From contig NZ_MTQO01000051.1 in the NCBI RefSeq assembly GCF_001984155.1, forward strand, positions 186,001 through 250,000: 64,000 nt of DNA, given 5' to 3'. Of this stretch, positions 57,713 to 64,000 are shown one piece after another; within the stretch, counting starts at the first letter, position 1, and the number at the start of each line of letters is the position of its first letter. The position numbers and the translations under genes are program-made. The notes beneath the pieces were generated by a model. It saw only the letters and a program-made list of their open reading frames with translations. It was not told where the DNA came from and made no database searches. The DNA comes from Actinosynnema sp. ALI-1.44. GTDB taxonomy: Bacteria > Actinomycetota > Actinomycetes > Mycobacteriales > Pseudonocardiaceae.

Positions 57713-57986
57713 CGTCGAACTCCGACGCGAGCGTGGCACGGTCGGCAGCCGCCTGCGCGCGGTGCTCGGCCGCACGTCGCCGGTGTTCGGAGACATCGCC
57801 GATCCGCATGTCGGCTGCCAGGTCGTGCCGCTCGGCGGCGCGTTCATGGGCATCGATCGCCCGCAGGTAACCCTGTTTCGCGCTCCTGCGAGCGTCTTCG
57901 GCGTGGCGCTGCGCCGCCGTCAGCGCTTCGGCCGCGGTTTCGATGTTCGCCTGGGTGGAGCTGTGCAGGTTCTCGCGTGCGTTCAT
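57699..57986 (-). CDS. Hypothetical coiled-coil protein (95 aa)
   Basis: Highly charged and almost entirely helical, Ala/Arg/Glu/His-rich (AAEALTAAQRHAEDARRSAKQGYLRAIDAHERAAERHDLAADM), a predicted coiled coil without other domains. It is encoded immediately upstream of, and overlapping, the ANTAR protein; the two may interact. Such pairs occur in actinobacteria but I know of no assigned function. Confidence 0.65.
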   Translation of the reverse strand: MNARENLHSSTQANIETAAEALTAAQRHAEDARRSAKQGYLRAIDAHERAAERHDLAADMRIGDVSEHRRRAAEHRAQAAADRATLASEFDDVVD

Positions 57987-58082
57987 CGGTCACACTCTTG
58001 TGCCGCGGTGGGTGCGGTCAGCGGCGCCCGAGCTGATCACCGCCGAGGCCCGTATGTCCATGTGGACGATGTGGTCGACGCG

Positions 58083-60365
58083 TCAACGGTCCACCGGTGG
58101 GTGGTGCACGCCGGACGGCGGCAACGGACCGGCGAACGCCTCGATGGCAACCAGCGCGTGCTGCCCGGTACAGGCCTGGGACAGCTGTGAGCTGGGGCGG
58201 TCGGTGGTCAGGACGTTGGGGTTGCCGCCCCGGCAGAACGACGGGTCCCGCGGGTCTGGGTCGTACCAGGCTCCCGTGGACAGCTGCAGCACACCGCGCC
58301 GCACGTCCTCGCTGAGCACGAGCCCGGCCAGGCAGCTCCCGTGCTCGTTGTGCAGCCGCACGATCGAGCCCGCGGTCAGACCGGCGGCCTCGGCGTCGGC
58401 GGGGTGCATCCGGACCGGTTCACGGCCGTCGATCTTGGTGCTCGCGCTGTGCGCGCCGATGTCGAGTTGGCTGTGCAGGCGGGCTTTCGGCTGGTTGGCG
58501 ACGAGGTGGAACGGGAAGTCCGCGGCGCGCGGGCTGCCGAGCCACTCGTCCGGCTCGCGCCACATCGGGTGCCCCTGGCAGTCCTGATACCCGAACCCGG
58601 CGATGGTCTCCGAGTGGATCTCGATCCTGCCGCTCGGTGTGCGCAGGGGATGGGCGTCCGGATCGGCCCGGAAGTCCGCCAGCGACACCTGCTTGGCGTC
58701 GAGCACCGGCAGTTCGATGCCGTCGCCGGTCATGAACGAGTCGAACCCGGGGTAGTCGTGGCCGAGTTCTGTCGTTCGGTCCTGCCATTCCTGGTAGAGG
58801 TGGCGCAGCCATTCGCCGCTGGTGCGGCCCTCGGTGAACTCCTTCGCCACGTCGAGCCGCCCGGCCAGTTCGGTGAACGTGTCGTAGTCGTCGCGGGCGC
58901 TGCCGTGTGGCGCGGTCAGCGCGGGCATCGGCAGGAACCGGGTATCTCCTTGCCCTGCCCCGAAATCGTCGCGTTCAATGGACATTGTGGACGGAATGAC
59001 GATGTCGGCGTGCCGCGTCGTCGCGCTCCAGAACGGATCGTGCACCACGACGGTGTCCGTCCGGTCGAACGCCTCCCGCAGCCGGGCCAGGTCCTGGTGG
59101 TGGTGGAACGGGTTGCCGCCCGCCCAGTACACGAGTTTGATGTCCGGGTAGCGGCGGCGCTCGCCGTTGAAGTCGTACTCCGCGCCGGGGTTCAGCAGCA
59201 TGTCCGCGATCCGGGCGACCGGGATGAACTGCTCGCTGCCGTTGACGCCCTGGGGCAGTACGGGCACGGAATGGGATCGCATAGGGCGCCCGACGCCCCC
59301 GACGGAGCCGTAACCGAACCCGAAGCCCCCGCCGGGCAGGCCGAACTGCCCGAGCATGGCGGCGAGCACGATGCCCAGCCACATCGGCTGCTCGCCGTGC
59401 TGGATGCGCTGCATCGACCAGCTCACCGTGACCAGCGTCCGCGACGCGGCCATCTGCCTGGCCAGTTCCCGCAACCGCGTGGCGGGCAGGCCGGTGATCG
59501 GCTCGGCCCACTCGGGCGTCTTCGGCACACCGTCGGTGACACCACGCAGGTAGTCGGCGAAACGGTCGAAGCCGACGGTGTACCGGTCGAGGAACTCCTT
59601 GTCGGCCAACCCTTCCTGGTCGAGCACGAAGGCGAGGGCGAGTTGCGCCGCGGCGTCGGTGCCCGGCCGGGGCGCCAGCCATTCGGCCTGAGCCTCGGCG
59701 GGCGTGTCGTCGCGCAGCGGACTGACTGAGACGAACCGGCAGCCGTTCGCCCTCGCGGCGGACACCCACGACCGGGTGTTGTGCCGCGTCACCCCGCCGG
59801 GGGAGGTCACGCTGTTCTTCGGCGAGATGCCGCCGAACGCGACGATCAGTTCGGTCTGGTCGGCCAGCACCTCATGCGACGTGCTCCGGTCCATCAACCA
59901 GATCGCGTCGCCGATCACGTGCGGCAGGAAGGTATGCGCGGTGCCCAGCGAGTAAGAACCGACATGCCGGACATATCCGCCCAATGTGTTGAGAAACCGG
60001 TGCAACTGGCTCTGCGCGTGGTGGAAGCGACCCGCGCTGGCCCAACCGTATGAGCTGCCGTACACCGCGTCCGGGCCGTGATCCCGGTACACCCGGCGGA
60101 GTTCCTCCGCGAGCAGGTCCAGCACGGTCTCCCAGGACACCGGCACGTAGGTGTCGCGCCCCCGGCCAGGTGTGCCCGGCCCGTGCTCAAGCCAGCCGCG
60201 GCGGACGTGCGGCTGGCTGATGCGTGCCGAGTGGTGCTGGGCGGAGGCGACGTTGTCGATCAACGGCGTCGGATCGGGATCACCTGGCCACGGTCGGACT
60301 GAAGTGAGTGACTCACCGTCGGTGCTTGCCACGAACGCGCCCCAGTGGGTCAAGTGAGCGATCAT
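58083..60365 (-). CDS. Molybdopterin-dependent oxidoreductase, BisC/TorA/DMSO reductase family
   Basis: 760 residues of the bis-MGD family without an N-terminal iron-sulfur cluster. SYGWASAGRFHHAQSQLHRFLNTLGG carries the serine that binds molybdenum in TMAO/biotin sulfoxide reductases. GAIWLMDRSTSHEVLADQTELIVAFGG, PRPGTDAAAQLALAFVL, YWAGGNPFHHHQDL, DPFWSATTRHADIVIP and the late LVANQPKARLHSQLDIG are family landmarks. There is no Tat signal, so it is cytoplasmic and BisC-like. It should reduce S- or N-oxides such as biotin or methionine sulfoxide. It starts at 60365, 21 bp after the amidohydrolase gene on the same strand, so they may be co-transcribed. Confidence 0.9.
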   Translation of the reverse strand: MIAHLTHWGAFVASTDGESLTSVRPWPGDPDPTPLIDNVASAQHHSARISQPHVRRGWLEHGPGTPGRGRDTYVPVSWETVLDLLAEELRRVYRDHGPDAVYGSSYGWASAGRFHHAQSQLHRFLNTLGGYVRHVGSYSLGTAHTFLPHVIGDAIWLMDRSTSHEVLADQTELIVAFGGISPKNSVTSPGGVTRHNTRSWVSAARANGCRFVSVSPLRDDTPAEAQAEWLAPRPGTDAAAQLALAFVLDQEGLADKEFLDRYTVGFDRFADYLRGVTDGVPKTPEWAEPITGLPATRLRELARQMAASRTLVTVSWSMQRIQHGEQPMWLGIVLAAMLGQFGLPGGGFGFGYGSVGGVGRPMRSHSVPVLPQGVNGSEQFIPVARIADMLLNPGAEYDFNGERRRYPDIKLVYWAGGNPFHHHQDLARLREAFDRTDTVVVHDPFWSATTRHADIVIPSTMSIERDDFGAGQGDTRFLPMPALTAPHGSARDDYDTFTELAGRLDVAKEFTEGRTSGEWLRHLYQEWQDRTTELGHDYPGFDSFMTGDGIELPVLDAKQVSLADFRADPDAHPLRTPSGRIEIHSETIAGFGYQDCQGHPMWREPDEWLGSPRAADFPFHLVANQPKARLHSQLDIGAHSASTKIDGREPVRMHPADAEAAGLTAGSIVRLHNEHGSCLAGLVLSEDVRRGVLQLSTGAWYDPDPRDPSFCRGGNPNVLTTDRPSSQLSQACTGQHALVAIEAFAGPLPPSGVHHPPVDR

Positions 60366-60386
60366 GGTTTCCAGTAAACCCGCTCG

Positions 60387-61619
60387 TCACCGTCCTTGCC
60401 AACGAGTTCGGGTGCCCCGGCGCCAGATCACGCGGGTGTTGAGGGTGTCACCGATGTTCGTGGTCGGATCACCGTCGACCAGCAGCAAGTCGGCGCGGAG
60501 TCCTTCCGCGACACGCCCTCGGTCGCTCAGGCCGAAGCGGCGCGCGGTGGTCGCCGTCGCGGCGCGCAAGGCTTGTTGCGGGGTAAGGCCCGCGGTGACG
60601 AGGTACTGCAGTTCGTGGTGGAGGCTGGCGCCGTGTGCCACGCCGCCGAAGAAGGTTTCCGCCATGGAGGAGTCGGTGCCGGCGAGGATGTCCACTCCGG
60701 CGTCGGCCAGTGCCCGCACGGTGTCGTGGACGTCTTCGAGCTTTCCCTGTGGATAACGGTTGTAGCTGGATCGAAGCGTTTCGTCCCATTTCGCGTCGAG
60801 CCTGCCCGCCACTCGTGGGTCGTCGGCGAGTTCACCCCCGCCGATGCCCATCATGGACGCGTTCAGGCAGACGCAGGGCACGACGAACATCCCCGCCCCG
60901 GCGATCAGGTCGACGATCTCCTTGGTGTGCGGCCGATCCATGAACACGTGGGCCAACCCGTCGACACCGGCGTCGACGGCCATCCTGGTGGCGTCCAGCG
61001 TCAGGGCGTGCGCGACGGTCAGAGCACCGTACTTCCGGGCTTCGGCGACGCCCGCGTCGAGGGTCGCCTGGTCGAGCATGGGCAGTCCGGGATGCCCCTC
61101 GACGCTGCCGTCGTCGATCATGAACTTGATGTAGTCCGAGCCGCCCGCGAGCAACTGCGGGACGAACGCGGCCGCCTGGTGCGGCGTGGTGGCGAAGGGC
61201 AGCACCGGCGGGACGGTCGGCTGCTGCCACGGTGGGCGGAATCCGTCCGGGATCAGCTCGCTCGGGTGCCCGCCCGGCGGCGTGATGCCGAACCCGGCCG
61301 AGCGGACGTCGGCCACGCTGTCGTCGGCGGAGATGTGCCCGCGGTTCGCCCGGGTGTTCGTTCCCTGCATCTCCAGTTCGGTGGTCACGCCGAACCGGAG
61401 GGCCAGCGCCAGCGAACCGGGGGCGGAGTGCACGTGCGCGTCGATGAGTCCGGGCAGCAGGGTCGCTCCCCGGCCGTCGACGACGTCGGCGCCCGCGGGT
61501 GGTTCGCCACCGACCTGGCGAATCCGACCGCCGTCGATGACGACGGTGCGCACTCCGATGGCCTTCTCGCCGTCGAAGACCTGGGCGCCGGTGATTGCGG
61601 TGACGGCCACGGTGGCCAC
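60387..61619 (-). CDS. Amidohydrolase-family metal-dependent hydrolase
   Basis: 410 residues. The first metal motif is LLPGLIDAHVHS, the carboxylate/Lys region SDYIKFMIDD, later His residues in ALTVAHALTLD and GLAHVF, and the final Asp in ILAGTDSSMAETF. A C-terminal composite beta-strand region (RVAEGLRADLLLVDGDPT) is typical of imidazolonepropionase-like amidohydrolases. It hydrolyses C-N (or lactone) bonds of a cyclic or acylated compound. Divergent from a MarR gene with a palindromic region between, suggesting substrate-induced expression. Confidence 0.88.
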   Translation of the reverse strand: MATVAVTAITGAQVFDGEKAIGVRTVVIDGGRIRQVGGEPPAGADVVDGRGATLLPGLIDAHVHSAPGSLALALRFGVTTELEMQGTNTRANRGHISADDSVADVRSAGFGITPPGGHPSELIPDGFRPPWQQPTVPPVLPFATTPHQAAAFVPQLLAGGSDYIKFMIDDGSVEGHPGLPMLDQATLDAGVAEARKYGALTVAHALTLDATRMAVDAGVDGLAHVFMDRPHTKEIVDLIAGAGMFVVPCVCLNASMMGIGGGELADDPRVAGRLDAKWDETLRSSYNRYPQGKLEDVHDTVRALADAGVDILAGTDSSMAETFFGGVAHGASLHHELQYLVTAGLTPQQALRAATATTARRFGLSDRGRVAEGLRADLLLVDGDPTTNIGDTLNTRVIWRRGTRTRWQGR

Positions 61620-61645
61620 CTCGTTTCGGGTCCGATCCAGATTTA

Positions 61646-61679
61646 CATACCTGAAGCTATATAGTTAGCGTCGAGTATG
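61646..61679. promoter_or_regulatory. Putative MarR operator between divergent genes
   Basis: CTATATAG (61657-61664) lies at the centre of a very AT-rich 35-bp stretch with CATAC (61646-61650) and GTATG (61675-61679) as outer inverted half-sites. It overlaps -10-like sequences for both directions. Confidence 0.45.
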
Positions 61680-61694
61680 CAAATACATTGTTCG

Positions 61695-62153
61695 ATGGAC
61701 TACGATCCCGGCGTGAGCAGTCCGCGTTCGTCCGACGATGCCCTGCTGGACCAGATCGGCCCGGCGCTGTCGCGGCTGCGCCGACGCGCCCCGGCGTCGC
61801 GCACGGACGTGTACCGCAACGTGGTGCTGAACGTGATCGCCGACTCGGCGGACGAGATGACGGTCGGCGGACTCGCCGCGGAGATGGGCGTCGCGCAACC
61901 GGTGGCCAGCCGCACAGTGGCCGCCTGCATCGCCGACGGCCTGCTGCGCCGCGCCGCCTCCCAGGCAGATGGCCGCCGGACCGTGCTGGAGCTCACCGAG
62001 CGCGGTGAAACCGCGCGCAGCCGTTTCGCCGCCGCTCAGCGCGAGACGTTCGAAGACATCACGGCGCACTGGGCACCCGAGGAACGAATCCGGTTCGCGG
62101 AGCTGCTCATCCGCTACAGCGCCGACGCGAGCGCGTGGGCCCGGCGCCGCTGA
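61695..62153 (+). CDS. MarR-family transcriptional regulator
   Basis: 152 residues; winged-helix segment NVVLNVIADSADEMTVGGLAAEMGVAQPVASRTVAACIADGLLRRAASQADGRRTVLELTERG is classical MarR. ATG at 61695 chosen (six codons after a less likely ATG at 61677). Probably controls the divergent amidohydrolase and itself. Confidence 0.88.
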   Translation: MDYDPGVSSPRSSDDALLDQIGPALSRLRRRAPASRTDVYRNVVLNVIADSADEMTVGGLAAEMGVAQPVASRTVAACIADGLLRRAASQADGRRTVLELTERGETARSRFAAAQRETFEDITAHWAPEERIRFAELLIRYSADASAWARRR

Positions 62154-62253
62154 CGTCCCACTTTGGACTGCCTACAGCGAATCGAGACGCGCTTTGCACG
62201 CCGTCGACCAGATCGGCCGGTTCGTCCGCGACGAGACGATGTCCGCCACGCGG

Positions 62254-63264
62254 TCAGCGGAGCACGAATCCGGTGCCCAACTCGTCCGCGGGGTCGATCT
62301 CGAAGCGGTGCTCCCCGGTCCGGTACGCGGTCGCTGTGACCTCAGGCACCACGGCGGGACGGCCGCCGACGGTGAGCTCGTCGACGATCCTGGCGTGGAA
62401 GCGGGTGCCGACGATCGAATCGTGGACCAGCGTCTGGCCGATCGCGAGCTGACCGCCCGCCGCGAGCACCGCGACCCGTGAGCAGGTGCCGGAGCCGCAA
62501 GGGGAGCGGTCGACCTGGCCGTCGGCGAAGACGGTGACGTTGCGCTGATGCGGGTTGCCTGCCTCGTCGGTGCCGAGGTCCTCGAACAGGATGGTCCCGT
62601 AGACACCGTTGAGCCGGTCGTCGACGGGGTGGCGGGCGTGGTCGGTCTCGTTCAGCGCCCACTTCACCTCACGGCCGATCGCGATCAGTTCGGCGTAGTC
62701 GGCGGGGCTGACGGTCAAACCGACGGCCGCGGCGTTCAGGTGCGCGTAGATCGCGCCCCCGTAGCCGATGTCGACGGTGACGTTCCCGCGTGAGGTGGTG
62801 ACGGTGACGTGTTCACTGAGCAGGTAGCTGGGGACGTTGACGAAGTCGACGGCGGTGATCCGCTCGCCGGTGGCGTGCACGCGCATGCTGACACGGCCGG
62901 ACGGGACGTCCACGACGACGGCGGTGGTTCCCGACGGATCGCGGGAGACGCGGCCGGTCTGCACCGCCCAGACCGCGAGCGCGATCGAGCCGTGGCCACA
63001 CGCGGTGGAGAAGCCGTCCTTGTGCCAGAACAGCACGCCGAAGTCCGCACCCGCGTCGTCGGGTGGGGTGACGAACCCGCCGTACATGTCCGCGTGGCCC
63101 CGGGGTTCGAAGCACAACAGCTTGCGCAGGGTGTCCACTTCGGGGTCGCTGATGGCGAACATGCGGCGCTCGGCGACGGTGGCTCCTGCGATGACCACCG
63201 GAGGGTCGGGTACGACGCGGAACGGCTCACCGCCGGTGTGGTAATCAACAGTGCGGACGTCCAC
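62254..63264 (-). CDS. Proline racemase-family enzyme (proline/hydroxyproline epimerase type)
   Basis: 336 residues. Both catalytic cysteines are present: STACGHGSIAL (~residue 88) and DRSPCGSGTCS (~residue 253), with the DYHTGGEPFRVV opening of the family. Two cysteines point to a racemase/epimerase (4-hydroxyproline 2-epimerase or proline racemase) rather than the trans-3-hydroxyproline dehydratase, which has Thr or Ser at the first site. It would interconvert L- and D-forms of a cyclic amino acid for catabolism. It begins 9 bp after the stop of the MFS transporter gene, so uptake or export and isomerisation are encoded together. Confidence 0.9.
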   Translation of the reverse strand: MDVRTVDYHTGGEPFRVVPDPPVVIAGATVAERRMFAISDPEVDTLRKLLCFEPRGHADMYGGFVTPPDDAGADFGVLFWHKDGFSTACGHGSIALAVWAVQTGRVSRDPSGTTAVVVDVPSGRVSMRVHATGERITAVDFVNVPSYLLSEHVTVTTSRGNVTVDIGYGGAIYAHLNAAAVGLTVSPADYAELIAIGREVKWALNETDHARHPVDDRLNGVYGTILFEDLGTDEAGNPHQRNVTVFADGQVDRSPCGSGTCSRVAVLAAGGQLAIGQTLVHDSIVGTRFHARIVDELTVGGRPAVVPEVTATAYRTGEHRFEIDPADELGTGFVLR

Positions 63265-63273
63265 GATGGCAGC

Positions 63274-64000
63274 CTATTGCTTGATCGGACCCCGGCCCAG
63301 CACTCCGGCCGCGAGTGCGGCCAGTGCCAGCGCGGCAGCGGTCCACAGCAACGTGGTCGCACCGGCGGCCTCGTACACGGTGCCGCCGAGGAACGCGCCC
63401 AGTGCGATGGCCGCGGTGAAAACTCCGACATACAGCCCAGTGACGTGTTCTTCACGTCCCCTCGCGGACTGTGTCATCCACAGTTGACCGCCCACGGACA
63501 GTCCGCCATAGGCCAGTCCCCAGAGCACGACGCCTGCGACAGTTGCCACACCTGAGGTGTCGAACGACGCCAGGACCACGATCGAGACGGCGACACCGAG
63601 GGCGAGCGTGAGGACGGTGGCGCGGGAACGCCGTGCGGCCAGCGCACCGGCCGCGAAGTTGCCCACGAGGCCGGTCATCCCGTAGGCGAGCAGGATCGCC
63701 GCGATCGCCGCTGCGCCGAACCCGGGGCCGACCTCCAGCACGGGCCGGATGTAGGTGTAAGCCGCGAAGTGCGCTGTCACCAGGAACACGACCACCACCA
63801 GGCCGCTGGCGACCGCGGGTGTGCGCAACAGCGAACGGCCCCCGGCGGCCCGTTCGGCTCCCGGGGTGGTGGACTTTGGTTTGGGCAGCCGGGGAAGCAG
63901 GAGACGCAGCGCTGCTCCGAGGAGTACGGCGGAGACAGCGAACGTGGCGAAGGCGATGCGCCATCCGAACGCGTCGCCGATGATCGTGCCCACCGGCACG
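63274..64000 (-). CDS. MFS transporter, DHA1-like (5' end outside window)
   Basis: The visible 241 residues hold about seven hydrophobic segments (GWRIAFATFAVSAVLLGAAL, ASGLVVVVFLVTAHFAAYTYI, FGAAAIAAILLAYGMTGLVG and on to the C-terminus GVLGRGPIKQ), the C-terminal two thirds of an AraJ/sugar-efflux-type major facilitator. The N-terminal part lies beyond position 64000. Likely in one operon with the proline-racemase-family gene; its substrate may be the related amino acid. Confidence 0.82.
   Translation of the reverse strand, partial: VPVGTIIGDAFGWRIAFATFAVSAVLLGAALRLLLPRLPKPKSTTPGAERAAGGRSLLRTPAVASGLVVVVFLVTAHFAAYTYIRPVLEVGPGFGAAAIAAILLAYGMTGLVGNFAAGALAARRSRATVLTLALGVAVSIVVLASFDTSGVATVAGVVLWGLAYGGLSVGGQLWMTQSARGREEHVTGLYVGVFTAAIALGAFLGGTVYEAAGATTLLWTAAALALAALAAGVLGRGPIKQ

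Overview
The window is high-GC DNA with dense gene packing, many GTG starts and ATGA start/stop overlaps. It carries AfsR/SARP-type activators, Tat- and Sec-exported hydrolases and lipobox proteins, and a type I PKS. All of this fits a filamentous actinobacterium, most like Pseudonocardiaceae (Amycolatopsis/Kibdelosporangium/Lentzea type). That assignment is inference from gene style; there is no rRNA or marker gene. No tRNA, rRNA, CRISPR or replication origin was seen.

Layout. (1) 1-8.4 kb: the end of a secreted M4 protease, then a DrrA/DrrB-type ABC exporter, a large SARP-type activator (SARP1, minus strand), a cytochrome P450 and a TylF-type methyltransferase. (2) 9.0-23.3 kb: a seven-gene minus-strand operon. 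In transcription order it reads ferredoxin reductase, acyl desaturase, MFS exporter, Pks13-like PKS, antigen-85-like esterase, FadD32-like acyl-AMP ligase, GT39-like membrane glycosyltransferase. It resembles the mycolate-condensing locus, but the PKS carries an in-cis ketoreductase and a dead dehydratase. (3) 23.4-32.6 kb: lipase, LysR regulator with a divergent FAD monooxygenase, PPK2, a Tat-exported ceramidase-like enzyme, and two neighbouring cell-wall hydrolases (GH19-like and NlpC/P60), each fused to eight copies of the same ~37-residue repeat. (4) 32.7-44.3 kb: a second SARP-type activator (SARP2), a GH89 alpha-N-acetylglucosaminidase, two lipoproteins, an SDR, a LysR regulator and an M9 collagenase. 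(5) 44.3-49 kb: small regulator/effector units (TetR-hydrolase; PadR-DUF1048-DUF1048). (6) 49.1-54.7 kb: a decayed, mobile-element-rich stretch. It holds CheB and CheR-PAS pseudogenes and a DUF222/HNH (13E12-type) gene inside ~184-bp inverted repeats bracketed by two shrunken IS5-like remnants. An IS4-like remnant follows, lying between two STAS-HATPase paralogues. (7) 54.8-64 kb: a degenerate GGDEF/EAL protein, ANTAR and coiled-coil proteins, a BisC-type molybdoenzyme, an amidohydrolase/MarR pair, a proline-racemase-family enzyme and an MFS transporter cut by the window edge.

Main regulatory observation. Five promoters carry three or four direct repeats with an 11-bp period and a GTGTCA-like core. 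In each, the start of the last repeat lies exactly 17 bp before a hexamer of the form NANNNT (GACTGT twice, GACGCT, GAGGGT, CATGCT). This is the known geometry of SARP-activated promoters. The sites lie in front of the ABC exporter and P450 (beside SARP1) and in front of the ceramidase-like gene, the GH19/NlpC operon and GH89 (around SARP2). The inference is that each activator governs its local neighbourhood: exporter and oxidase for one, secreted hydrolases for the other.
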